DNA from: Candidatus Cloacimonadota bacterium
GTDB taxonomy: Bacteria; Muiribacteriota; UBA6191
Direction: 5' to 3'
DNA: 41,888 nt
Assembly: GCA_002402105.1 (NCBI GenBank)
Contig: NVVD01000007.1
Span: 141,531 to 183,418 of the forward strand
In this document: one piece after another, positions 15,991-23,898 of the stretch
Layout: the number at the start of each line of letters is the position of its first letter
How positions within the stretch are numbered: the stretch's first letter is position 1
Translations under genes and position numbers: made by a program
Notes under the pieces: generated by a model
What the model was told of the DNA's origin: nothing
Databases searched by the model: none
Seen by the model: the letters and a program-made list of their open reading frames with translations, nothing else

Positions 15991-16036
15991 AATCAGCCAC
16001 CTTATTTATATATTTTAAAATTTTATTTTTTTACAA

Positions 16037-16056
16037 ATTATAGGCTAATAACCTAT
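16037..16056 (-). promoter_or_regulatory. Possible -10 with overlapping dyad before the Clp-like gene
   Basis: Minus strand has TATAAT at 16037-16042, partly overlapped by the dyad ATAGG (16040-16044) / CCTAT (16052-16056). No good -35 is seen at the right distance (TACAAA), so an activator or an operator at this dyad is possible. It does not resemble the CtsR heptad repeat that controls clp genes in Firmicutes. Confidence 0.3.
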
Positions 16057-16203
16057 TTTTTGTATTACCCCATATATACCTATCGGACATTTAAAGTGTA
16101 ATTAACACATTGTCTCAATATTATATCCCCGTATACTAATTTTAACATATTTTGATATGCTAGCTCAAAGGACTCAGACATATACTTTCTGATATTTAAA
16201 AAC

Positions 16204-16665
16204 ATGGAAAAAATACAAATTGCATTAATTGAACCTGAAATCCCCGGAAATACTGGTAGCATTGCTCGTACCTGTGTAGCAACTGATACTTTTTTAACAA
16301 TTGTTGGTCCTATTCCTTTTGATATCTCAGATAAACAAGTCAGACGTGCAGGTCTTGATTATTGGCCTCATTTACGCCATGAATATTTAAATAGTTTTGA
16401 AGAATTTCTAAAGAAATATCAAAACCGTAGACTTATTTTAACAAGTGCAAGACTTGGAGAAAATTATAGTGATTTCAAGTTTCAAAAAGGTGATATTTTA
16501 CTCATGGGAAAAGAAACAATGGGTATTGAAAAAGGTTTTTTACACTCAGGTAAACACCCAGTTGTTCATTTGCCAATGTGGGGAGAAACTAGAAGTTTAA
16601 ATCTGGCTAATGCCTCTACTGTTTTTTTATACGAAGCCTATAGACAGCTTGGATTTGGAGTTTAA
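16204..16665 (+). CDS. trmL: tRNA (cytidine/uridine-34-2'-O)-methyltransferase TrmL
   Basis: 153 residues, full length for this small SPOUT enzyme. The three knot motifs are present: EIPGNTGSIARTCVAT, LLMGKETMGIEKGFL and the SAM-binding VHLPMWGETRSLNLANASTV. TrmL methylates the wobble ribose of leucine tRNAs. It is transcribed divergently from the Clp-like gene and is followed nine bases later by the HupE-type gene, probably in one transcript. Confidence 0.94.
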   Translation: MEKIQIALIEPEIPGNTGSIARTCVATDTFLTIVGPIPFDISDKQVRRAGLDYWPHLRHEYLNSFEEFLKKYQNRRLILTSARLGENYSDFKFQKGDILLMGKETMGIEKGFLHSGKHPVVHLPMWGETRSLNLANASTVFLYEAYRQLGFGV

Positions 16666-16674
16666 ATAACTTTT

Positions 16675-17706
16675 ATGAAATTTCTACTCTTTTTATTAGT
16701 TTCAAGTAATTTTTTTGCTCATGGTATATCAGAATCTGATAAGCTATCTATGATAAATGGTGGATATTTACAATATATTCAGCTTGGTGCAAGCCACATG
16801 ATAACAGGCTATGACCATCTACTTTTTCTATTTGGTGTTATTTTCTTTTTAAACAAATTTAAAGATATTGTTAAATTTATAACAATATTTACCCTAGGAC
16901 ATAGTATTACCCTAATCTTTGCAACATTTATGAGTATCACAGCTAATTATTTTTTAGTTGATGCTGTTATTGCACTCACCGTTGTATACAAAGGTTTTGA
17001 TAATTTAGATGGATTTAAAAAGCACTTAAATATGAAAGCCCCTAACTTATTGAGCCTTGTATTTATTTTTGGATTAATACATGGTTTTGGTTTATCAACC
17101 AGATTACAACAACTACCTCTTGGTACTGATGGTTTATTATTAAAAATAATTTCTTTTAATATAGGGGTCGAACTCGGGCAAGTTTCAGCTTTATTTTTGA
17201 TGTTAATTTTACTTAACAATTGGAGAAAGTATGATTCTTTCAAAAAGTTTAGTGATTTTTCTAACTCTATTTTAATGATTATTGGAAGTCTCTTATTTTT
17301 AATGCAAATCAATGGTTATTTGATGGAAGATAAAAGTTTAAGATCTAAAGCAAGCTTGCAAGCTCTTGATACAAATAAAAGTATTACATGGAAAGATACT
17401 ATTACCCTTACAATTGATAGCCAAAAAAGCTTTGAATATAAATTTCACATTCAAAAAAATAATACATTTGAGTATACTTGGCAAACTAATCAAGAAAAAC
17501 TCTTTTTTGATTTTCATGGAGAACCAGACAACGATAAAACAGCTTATTTTGAAAGTTTTAAAAAAGGCACAAATTCAAAATCAAGTGGAGTGCTTAATAG
17601 TGCTTTTACAGGCTCTCATGGTTGGTACTTTAAAAACACTAGCACAAGAACAATTCAGATAACTTTAAAAACTAGAGGCTCCTATAAAGTTTTAGGGATA
17701 AAGTAA
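16675..17706 (+). CDS. HupE/UreJ-type metal permease fused to a transmembrane-anchor-type periplasmic domain
   Basis: 343 residues. A short signal-like start is followed by six or seven membrane helices with the HupE/UreJ_2 histidine motifs: GASHMITGYDHLLFLFG, FTLGHSITL, LIHGFGLS and the acidic NIGVELGQ. These suggest a divalent metal (nickel, cobalt or copper/zinc) permease. After about residue 215 a soluble, beta-rich domain follows, with the blocks FEYTWQTNQEKLFFDFHGEP, FESFKKGT and FTGSHGWYFKN. In many bacteria this domain occurs in a separate small 'transmembrane anchor' protein encoded next to hupE; here both seem to be one polypeptide. The metal is not determined. Confidence 0.8.
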   Translation: MKFLLFLLVSSNFFAHGISESDKLSMINGGYLQYIQLGASHMITGYDHLLFLFGVIFFLNKFKDIVKFITIFTLGHSITLIFATFMSITANYFLVDAVIALTVVYKGFDNLDGFKKHLNMKAPNLLSLVFIFGLIHGFGLSTRLQQLPLGTDGLLLKIISFNIGVELGQVSALFLMLILLNNWRKYDSFKKFSDFSNSILMIIGSLLFLMQINGYLMEDKSLRSKASLQALDTNKSITWKDTITLTIDSQKSFEYKFHIQKNNTFEYTWQTNQEKLFFDFHGEPDNDKTAYFESFKKGTNSKSSGVLNSAFTGSHGWYFKNTSTRTIQITLKTRGSYKVLGIK

Positions 17707-17744
17707 CTACTAATCCAAGCATTTCTATTTGAGTACAAAATATC

Positions 17745-17859
17745 AAAACCGTGAAAACCCTTAATTTATTAAGCATTTTTCACTATTTTTAATCCATAAC
17801 CGTGAAAAAGTGCTTATTTTTTTTATTTTTTAACGATTTTAGACGCATAACCATAAAAA
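17745..17859 (+). repeat. Three degenerate direct repeats at exact 51-base spacing
   Basis: AAAACCGTGAAAA (17745), ATAACCGTGAAAA (17796) and ATAACCATAAAAA (17847) recur at steps of exactly 51 bases. The stretch before copies two and three is also similar (ATTTTTCACTATTTTTAATCC against ATTTTTTAACGATTTTAGACGC), so this is a decayed 51-bp tandem repeat. It ends at the fic start and could hold operator sites. Confidence 0.5.
17770..17830 (+). terminator. Rho-independent terminator after the HupE-type gene
   Basis: TAAGCATTTTTCAC (17770-17783) pairs with GTGAAAAAGTGCTTA (17802-17816) with one bulged base. An 18-base loop separates them and a long T run follows (17817-17830). It overlaps the 51-base repeat array. 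Confidence 0.65.
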
Positions 17860-18750
17860 ATGATATACTCATTTATGGCAAAAATTTTATCTATATTTAA
17901 AAAAGTAGGACTTCTTAGAGAAGAGTATTATCAATATTCTTCTAAAAAAGAAGAGCTTTTAAAACTTATTAATGAAGCAGAAGTATCTGAACAAACTTAT
18001 AATTCTAATGCAATTGAAAATAGTACTTTAACTTTAGAAGAAACAGAAAAAGTATTATCACAAATAGATCTTGATCGCTTCATCTCAGAAAGAGAGTTAT
18101 TTGAAACCAAAAATTTAGCACGAGTAGTTTCTTATATTCAAAACAAAGCAAAAGAACAAGAGCTAAACCTTGATATGATTTTACTTTTACATAAAATGCT
18201 TTTATCAAATATTAATGATGAAATCGCAGGTAGGTTTAGAAATGATAAAGAATGGGTTCGGGTAGGAGCCTATATAGCTGTCGACCCCAAAAAAATACTT
18301 CAAAAATTAGACGAAATGTTAATTCGTTATTATTCATCAACAGAAGAAAGTATCATCAAAAGAATAGTACAATTTCATTTATCTTTTGAAAGCATCCATC
18401 CCTTTGTAGATGGCAACGGAAGAATTGGCAGAGTACTTAATAACTATCTTTTAATACGAGAAGGCTATGTCCCTATCAATATTAAATTTATTGATAAAAA
18501 GCTATATTACAACGCTTTTAAAGAATACGATGAAAAAGCCAAGATAAAAATTATGGTCGAAATTGTAGGTAAAGCCCTTACAAATAGTTATCACAAAAGA
18601 TTATCCTATTTAAAAGGTCTAGAAATAATAACATTATCAGAGTATTCTAAAAGAAAAAAGCTCTCTCACTCAAATTTAATCAATAAAGCAAAACGTCAAA
18701 CTATAGAAGCATTTGTAGATAAAGGTATTTGGAAAATAGGGATTGAGTAA
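17860..18750 (+). CDS. Fic family protein (AMP-transferase, self-inhibited class II)
   Basis: 296 residues. The full active-site motif HPFVDGNGRIGR starts at His180, so the enzyme should transfer AMP (or another nucleotide part) from NTP to target hydroxyls. The N-terminal SNAIEN (Ser49-Asn54, with inhibitory Glu53) matches the (S/T)xxxE(G/N) helix that blocks the ATP site in class II Fic proteins. The C-terminal 60 residues (LSEYSKRKKLSHSNLINKAKR) look like a winged-helix DNA-binding domain, as in the Fic/DOC proteins similar to Shewanella SoFic. No antitoxin gene is needed or seen. A second start at 17875 (MAKILSIFKK) is equally plausible; neither has a clear ribosome site. Confidence 0.9.
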   Translation: MIYSFMAKILSIFKKVGLLREEYYQYSSKKEELLKLINEAEVSEQTYNSNAIENSTLTLEETEKVLSQIDLDRFISERELFETKNLARVVSYIQNKAKEQELNLDMILLLHKMLLSNINDEIAGRFRNDKEWVRVGAYIAVDPKKILQKLDEMLIRYYSSTEESIIKRIVQFHLSFESIHPFVDGNGRIGRVLNNYLLIREGYVPINIKFIDKKLYYNAFKEYDEKAKIKIMVEIVGKALTNSYHKRLSYLKGLEIITLSEYSKRKKLSHSNLINKAKRQTIEAFVDKGIWKIGIE

Positions 18751-18761
18751 AAATAATTATG

Positions 18762-18874
18762 CTATTAAACAATATCAAACCTTTTTAAAATAAATACCGA
18801 CAAATATTGCAATAAAATAAAAAAAACAGCTAATTGAGTAAAAGGTACATCCCAATGTACAGAAAAGAAAAAAG
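18762..18874 (-). repeat. Direct repeat copy 1 (3' end of znuB)
   Basis: These 113 bases cover the last 36 or so codons of znuB and match 23392-23504 with 6 differences, same orientation. The pair brackets the zinc gene cluster. Confidence 0.85.
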
Positions 18875-19625
18875 AAAAAACCAAAGAAACAAAAGCAAAC
18901 AACAAACTAAACAACTGAAAATATCCCATTGACTTTATCACTTGAATAGTACATAAAGCTGGAATCAACGAATAACTAAAACAAAATAAAAACCCTACGA
19001 CTTTTAAACATACCCCGATTACTAAGCCTATTAATATAGATAAAAAAAGATTCATTTTTTTTGAAGAAAAACCTATTGTGCTCGCCATAATAGGATCAAT
19101 TAGAAATAAGTATATTTTATGATGAAACTTTATGAAAACAAAAAGTTCAACGATTAAAATAATCAATAATAAATATACATCACTAATATTTGCTCCTATC
19201 AAACTAGAGCTATTTAATTGATGAATTTCTTCTGTTCCATGAGGGTTATTTACTACAAATAACACTGCTAAACTTGCTCCAAATAAATAAACTATACTAC
19301 TAAGATGAGATTTCTGTGATGAACGGTTAAATACCTCTAAAATAAAGTACGAAAATAAAATTGATACAATTATTGAAAAGCCATATTGTAATATTAAAGA
19401 TTCTAAAAAAGCATCTGTAAAATCATGCATATAATCTTCAATACTTAATATAAAAGCAATGCTCATCAATGAAACTTGAGATAACGAAGCCCCTATAAAA
19501 TCTTTATTTTTTCCTACTATAATTAAACCCAATAATGCTAAACAAAAAGCTGATAAAAAACCTGCATAATAACTATGTTCAAAAAGCTCCCATGACTCAA
19601 TCATATCATTGATAGTATCAATCAT
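18765..19625 (-). CDS. znuB: Zinc/manganese ABC transporter permease ZnuB
   Basis: 286 residues with about eight membrane helices, the ABC-3 permease type. Typical blocks are YYAGFLSAFCLALLGLIIVG near the start and IDPIMASTIGFSSKKMN before the LIGLVIGVCLKVVGFLF helix, where the ATPase contacts lie. It forms the inner-membrane channel for zinc handed over by ZnuA. It is the last gene of the cluster and overlaps znuC by eight bases. Its 3' end exists a second time, as a dead fragment, upstream of the whole cluster. Confidence 0.9.
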   Translation of the reverse strand: MIDTINDMIESWELFEHSYYAGFLSAFCLALLGLIIVGKNKDFIGASLSQVSLMSIAFILSIEDYMHDFTDAFLESLILQYGFSIIVSILFSYFILEVFNRSSQKSHLSSIVYLFGASLAVLFVVNNPHGTEEIHQLNSSSLIGANISDVYLLLIILIVELFVFIKFHHKIYLFLIDPIMASTIGFSSKKMNLFLSILIGLVIGVCLKVVGFLFCFSYSLIPALCTIQVIKSMGYFQLFSLLFAFVSLVFSFFFSVHWDVPFTQLAVFFILLQYLSVFILKRFDIV

Positions 19626-20331
19626 GGCTTAACCCTTCAAAAATCTGTAACTCATTACTTAAAAGTTTTGAAACCACTTTTTTTTGTTCAAAACTGATTT
19701 CTCTAACTTGAACAGATTTATCAAAAAAATATAAAATTTTCTGACCATAATGTATAGCTATATTCATATCATGAGTTATTACAATTTTACTTATATTTTT
19801 GTTTTTTGAAAATCTATGAATAATATTAAATATTTCATTTTTACTCTCTACATCAAGCCCATTAGTTGGCTCATCAAAAATTAATAAACTAGCATCTCTT
19901 ATAAAAGCTCTTGCCAACAATAACCGTTGCTTTTGACCTCCTGATAAATTATTAATCGGCTCATTTTTATAATCCTGCATAGACACCATTTTTAGCATAT
20001 CATCAACATTTAATTTACTTTTACTATTTAATTTACCCAATGAAACAAACTCATGAACTTTAATGGGTAACTCATAATTAACATTATTAAATTGTGGCAC
20101 ATATGCTATTTTTGAAAAGTCCTCTATCAATTTATCCTTTTTTATTTCTCCTTTTGATATATTAGTTGAGCTAAATATTGATTGAACCAAAGTACTCTTA
20201 CCTGATCCATTTTTTCCTAAAAAAAAGAAGTAATCCCCTTTTAAAAGTTCAAAATTAACATTTTTTAGAATTGTTTTTTTTCCGTATGAAAGTTCTAGGT
20301 TTTTAAAGTTAATCAAGTAAGAGTGTGTCAT
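19618..20331 (-). CDS. znuC: Zinc/manganese ABC transporter ATPase ZnuC
   Basis: 237 residues. Walker A is GKNGSGKST (39-47), the Q loop lies in AYVPQFN, the signature is LSGGQKQR (129-136) and Walker B is LLIFDEPTNGLD (149-160), followed by the switch His in VITHDM. It drives import through ZnuB. It starts one base after the znuA stop. The His-rich tail seen in some ZnuC proteins is missing. Confidence 0.93.
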   Translation of the reverse strand: MTHSYLINFKNLELSYGKKTILKNVNFELLKGDYFFFLGKNGSGKSTLVQSIFSSTNISKGEIKKDKLIEDFSKIAYVPQFNNVNYELPIKVHEFVSLGKLNSKSKLNVDDMLKMVSMQDYKNEPINNLSGGQKQRLLLARAFIRDASLLIFDEPTNGLDVESKNEIFNIIHRFSKNKNISKIVITHDMNIAIHYGQKILYFFDKSVQVREISFEQKKVVSKLLSNELQIFEGLSHD

Positions 20332-20332
20332 G

Positions 20333-21340
20333 TCATTCTCCTAAAACTTCTATTAATTGATGAACATTAAAATCTATCCAATCAATATAATTAGTTGCTT
20401 CTGATTTTGACCCTAACTGATGAGACATATAAATAATTTTTGCTTCTGATTTATTTTCAATAAAATTTAAAAATTTTTTAGGAAAAAAGGGAGACGATAA
20501 AATGCCAATAGTTTTTGACTTTCTCATCAAAATTAATGTATTTCTCAATCCTTTAAAAGAAGGCCTAACACCTGGTTTTGGCTCCAAAGAGCCAGAACGG
20601 TTCATTAAAAAATCATTTAAAAAATAACTGTAAGAACTATGATCTTCATAAAAGCTCTTATCTTTAAAATAAATTAAACTTTTAATCCATCCTCCTAATA
20701 AAAAAAGTTGATTATTTATCTCCAAAAATTTATGTAATTTTTTTAGCTCCATTAATTTTAATAAATTAGATAGCTTATACTTCTCCAGTAATTGACTCCC
20801 AAAAATTTTAGACGCTAACTTTAATGAGTAGTCATACTCTAATTGTATTAGCTCTTTTTTATACTCTGGTAATAATTTAACTAATTTTTCAGAAATATGA
20901 GAAATCAGTTTCAAAACTCTCAAAGGTGAAACCATATAGTGAGGGTTTCCTTTTCCATGAAGATCTCCCATTTTTCGTGTGATAACTCCATTTACTACTT
21001 GTAAAGGCTTCACCCATTTTGAAAGGTCTAAATATCCTTGACTACCAATTGAAATTTTATTATTTTTTGACTTTTTAATTAATACAGGTGCCCAAGCACT
21101 TTCTAAGTCTAAGCCTGACAAAATTAATAAATCAGCTCTATGAAATAATTTAACAAAACTAGGTTTAATAGATATAAAGTGAGGATTTTCTTTAGCCTTA
21201 GATATTGATTTAACATTCACATAAGGCCCCCCGAGCTTTTCTACAATACTCTTAATCGATGGAATACTAGTGACAACATTTAATGGTGAGGAATAACTCC
21301 TACTTGATACTATTATTAAAATATAAATTAGATATTTCAT
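20333..21340 (-). CDS. znuA: Zinc-binding periplasmic protein ZnuA (cluster A-I)
   Basis: 335 residues with a signal peptide (MKYLIYILIIVSSRSYS). The metal ligands of the family are present: His54 (ENPHF), His134 (NPHYMVSPL) and a third His in FYEDHSSYSYF near residue 234. A short loop with His128 (GDLHGKGNPHY) is the much-reduced counterpart of the acidic His-rich loop of Gram-negative ZnuA. The acidic ligand near the C-terminus is less clear. The partner genes znuC and znuB follow directly, and a porin-like gene lies 14 bases upstream, so the four form one outer-to-inner-membrane route. Confidence 0.88.
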   Translation of the reverse strand: MKYLIYILIIVSSRSYSSPLNVVTSIPSIKSIVEKLGGPYVNVKSISKAKENPHFISIKPSFVKLFHRADLLILSGLDLESAWAPVLIKKSKNNKISIGSQGYLDLSKWVKPLQVVNGVITRKMGDLHGKGNPHYMVSPLRVLKLISHISEKLVKLLPEYKKELIQLEYDYSLKLASKIFGSQLLEKYKLSNLLKLMELKKLHKFLEINNQLFLLGGWIKSLIYFKDKSFYEDHSSYSYFLNDFLMNRSGSLEPKPGVRPSFKGLRNTLILMRKSKTIGILSSPFFPKKFLNFIENKSEAKIIYMSHQLGSKSEATNYIDWIDFNVHQLIEVLGE

Positions 21341-21354
21341 TATTTTCTCCTATT

Positions 21355-22779
21355 TTAAAATTTATGATATGGATGGTCGCCAAAAAAAACATCAAATGCC
21401 AACCAAATAGAGTTCGCCTTATTTTGTGATAAATGATCCCATTGATCATGGTTATACTGTAGCCTAACTTTTGAAAACTCTGAATTTTTCCATTCAAATA
21501 ATGCTGACATACGTTGCCTATCTTGATGTTGAGCTAAAGAAAAGGCCTCTAAAAAATCTCCTCCAGACCAAGACTTTTCATACCTTAAACCATAGCCAAA
21601 AGATTTAATTGGATGATAAATACCCTGAATAAAATAACCTATATCTTCTAAAGACCCATGAAGACCTTCATCAACAGCTTGATAATTACGTTTCATGTAC
21701 TCTGACTCAATTAAATAAGAAGAAAACTCTCCATTTTCTTTTAGCCACTCTTTTTTTATAGCTAAATCAAATCCACCAATAAAAGTTTTTTTACTGATAT
21801 GATTATTTGGTCCAGTTAAATAAGAAAAGCCATACTTTATATCTTGTCCTGAATTTTTCGATACAATTTTTTCGTAACGAAAACTATATAAAAAATCATC
21901 TAACCTAGAAACATAATCACTCTTTGTTTCATCTGATAAAATAAAACTATCACCATGTTCATGCTCATCATGTCCCTCTTCATGATCTTCTTCATGGTTA
22001 TGTCCCCCAGTATTTTGAAAACTATTCATATTAGAGCCACTTGCATTTTGAACCCCAAATTGAAATTGAGAATAGTTTCTATCTTTTAGTTGATAAGATA
22101 AGCTAAAGCCTCCCCCAGCCATTCCATCCCCCCCAAAGAGCCGATTAGAAATAATATTTTGGTCTATAAATGTCCATTCATGAGCATGCTTTTTATTTTT
22201 ATTACCAAATATTGTTTTAAAATAACCAAGCTCTAAATCAATATTTTTAATAAAACTATTAGAGTGTAAAATAACTTCCTCTAATTCAAGCTCTGCACTC
22301 CCTTTATCATTATCACTATGAAAGTTTAAATTAAGTTGGGCATCAAAAACATCATCAACATCCCCTGAAAATGATAGCTCAACCCCTCTTGTTGAGAACC
22401 CATTTTTATTTGGATCATGCCCACCTCTTTGTAACTCTTTTAATTCGCTATCGGATTGATTAGAACCTCCGACAGTTAACATTGTACTGATACCTGTTTT
22501 TATCCATTCTGTTTTTGCAAGCCTAGATTGGTCGTGTACATTTACTCTATTTTTAGACTCTATCTTAATAAAACTATCAATAGAAATAACTTCTTTATCA
22601 TTTGATATATTTAAAGTCTTACTTATTTCATCTATTTTATTTTGTAAGATATTCATTTCTTTTTGATGATATTTCATCTTAGATTGAATCTTTTTTACTT
22701 CTTTTATTAGTCCTTGATTATCTATTGCGTATTCACAATTAAAGATAATCAAAAAGGTGAAAATTAATTTCATTTTCAT
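21355..22779 (-). CDS. Outer-membrane beta-barrel protein, predicted zinc porin
   Basis: 474 residues. A signal peptide is followed by a coiled-coil stretch (about residues 22-55, KEVKKIQSKMKYHQKEMN) and then alternating strands with glycine and aromatic residues to the C-terminal VFFGDHPYHKF. This layout is that of trimeric OprP/OprO-type porins. A loop near residues 257-276 is packed with histidine and acid (GHNHEEDHEEGHDEHEHGD), and more His-rich patches flank it (KKHAHEW). With znuA directly downstream, the likely role is zinc passage over the outer membrane. It shows that the cell has an outer membrane. No TonB box or plug domain is seen. Confidence 0.75.
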   Translation of the reverse strand: MKMKLIFTFLIIFNCEYAIDNQGLIKEVKKIQSKMKYHQKEMNILQNKIDEISKTLNISNDKEVISIDSFIKIESKNRVNVHDQSRLAKTEWIKTGISTMLTVGGSNQSDSELKELQRGGHDPNKNGFSTRGVELSFSGDVDDVFDAQLNLNFHSDNDKGSAELELEEVILHSNSFIKNIDLELGYFKTIFGNKNKKHAHEWTFIDQNIISNRLFGGDGMAGGGFSLSYQLKDRNYSQFQFGVQNASGSNMNSFQNTGGHNHEEDHEEGHDEHEHGDSFILSDETKSDYVSRLDDFLYSFRYEKIVSKNSGQDIKYGFSYLTGPNNHISKKTFIGGFDLAIKKEWLKENGEFSSYLIESEYMKRNYQAVDEGLHGSLEDIGYFIQGIYHPIKSFGYGLRYEKSWSGGDFLEAFSLAQHQDRQRMSALFEWKNSEFSKVRLQYNHDQWDHLSQNKANSIWLAFDVFFGDHPYHKF

Positions 22780-22950
22780 GATTGCCTCAATTTATTTTTT
22801 ACATGTCAAAATGAGCATATAAATTTTATGATGTTGTAATACACCCAACTGCAATTACTTCTTTCTTATTTAAAAAATAAGAGACTTTATTCATTCAACA
22901 AAGAATCATAAATTTAAAATAAAGAATATTTATTGTTGGGTATTAAGTTT

Positions 22951-22976
22951 ATTTACTTATAAAATTATGTAAATAA
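22951..22976. repeat. Hairpin between the His-rich gene and the porin gene
   Basis: TTATTTAC and GTAAATAA can pair across about 10 bases, at the end of the 128-residue gene. There is no clear U tract, so it might be a weak terminator, an mRNA-stability element, or chance in AT-rich DNA. Confidence 0.25.
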
Positions 22977-23351
22977 GTTTAAAGGCGGCCCTCTAGATCT
23001 TACATTTTTTGTAAAATTCGATTTTTGAAAAGTATTTAGTTTATTAAAAATAACTATAAAACAAATAAATGATATTGAAGTTATTTTAGCTAAATTAAAG
23101 AGTTTATTTTGAGTCAGTACGTTACAATCAACACACTCTTCATGATCTGTATCAGTTTTTTTTAAAAAATCTGCATGCCAGTGTGATTGCTCTAAATGAT
23201 GAGTCGTCTCACAGTCTGACTCAAATTCAATGTGATGAGTATGAAAAAGAGGAAGTAAAAAGTAGGCTAATAATATAAGAGTTTGTAAAAACAAAAACTT
23301 ACTTAAAAGTTGACACTTAACCATCTTAATAATCATATATAGATTATACAC
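22965..23351 (-). CDS. Small His/Cys-rich membrane protein near the zinc genes
   Basis: 128 residues. A hydrophobic N-terminal segment (FLFLQTLILLAYFLLPLF) leads to an exported stretch rich in metal ligands: HTHHIEFESDCETTHHLEQS, HWHADF and DTDHEECVDCNVL. A second membrane helix (ISFICFIVIF) and the tail RSRGPPLNLF follow. The layout is like the DUF2946 class of small proteins with an exported His/Cys loop and a PP-containing tail, often found by copper or zinc genes. A likely role is zinc buffering or sensing for the downstream porin and ZnuABC. An alternative start at Met6 or Met10 is possible. Confidence 0.55.
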   Translation of the reverse strand: MYNLYMIIKMVKCQLLSKFLFLQTLILLAYFLLPLFHTHHIEFESDCETTHHLEQSHWHADFLKKTDTDHEECVDCNVLTQNKLFNLAKITSISFICFIVIFNKLNTFQKSNFTKNVRSRGPPLNLFT

Positions 23352-23391
23352 CTATAGAAAACAGATTTCAAGCGATTTTAAGTAGTATAGA

Positions 23392-23504
23392 CTATTTAAC
23401 AATATCAAACCTTTTTAAAATAAATACCGATAAATATTGTAATAAAATAAAGAAAACAGCTAATTGAGTAAAGGGTACATCCTAATGTACAGAAAAGAAA
23501 AAAG
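23392..23504 (-). pseudogene. Dead copy of the znuB 3' end (direct repeat copy 2)
   Basis: The minus strand still reads VPFTQLAVFFILLQYLSVFI and the rest of the ZnuB tail, 107 of 113 bases being the same as 18762-18874. A Trp codon has become TAG (TGG to TAG in VHWDV) and the stop after DIV is altered. Upstream sequence of znuB is absent, so only the tail was copied or survived. It implies an old tandem duplication or insertion event at this cluster. Confidence 0.85.
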
Positions 23505-23541
23505 TAAGCATAGGTGTCTAATACTTTTACAACAAATAATA

Positions 23542-23889
23542 TTAATCTAAATATTTCCAAGTATCCGCACCATCAAATCTACGAATACGAATAGAGTCAA
23601 TCTCTTTAATATCTGCCATTCTAAAGTTTACAACAGTTTTATTTTCATCATTTGTTTTGTAATGAGTAATACATCTACAAATATTACAATGTTTAAAAGT
23701 TAAGCTTTTATCTCCACAAGTATATGAAGAGATGCCCTCTTCTCCAACTTTTATAAAAACTTCTTCCTTATTATAGTAAGCCCATAACGAAGCATAGCGA
23801 TTACAAATTGAACAATTACAAGATGTGAGACTCTTTGGTTTTTCTTTTATTGAAATTTCAACATTTCCGCAATGACACTTTAGATTCAT
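23542..23889 (-). CDS. GFA/CENP-V family zinc protein
   Basis: 115 residues. The zinc-site cysteines CHCG (5-8), the SCNCSICNRY block and the HCNICRCITHY stretch mark the GFA (glutathione-dependent formaldehyde-activating enzyme-like) fold, which bundles two zinc ions. In its usual form one site can bind glutathione adducts, but most members have no tested substrate. It is the last gene of the prs-containing operon, nine bases after an RlaP-type gene. Confidence 0.85.
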   Translation of the reverse strand: MNLKCHCGNVEISIKEKPKSLTSCNCSICNRYASLWAYYNKEEVFIKVGEEGISSYTCGDKSLTFKHCNICRCITHYKTNDENKTVVNFRMADIKEIDSIRIRRFDGADTWKYLD

Positions 23890-23898
23890 ATTTTTTAT

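Noticed and set aside
22836-22858. GTAAT...ATTAC dyad as a Zur box before the porin gene
   Set aside because: The arms are only 5 bases with 13 between, unlike the Bacillus Zur box (GTAAT-N-ATTAC) or the Proteobacterial form. Too weak without a conserved second copy.
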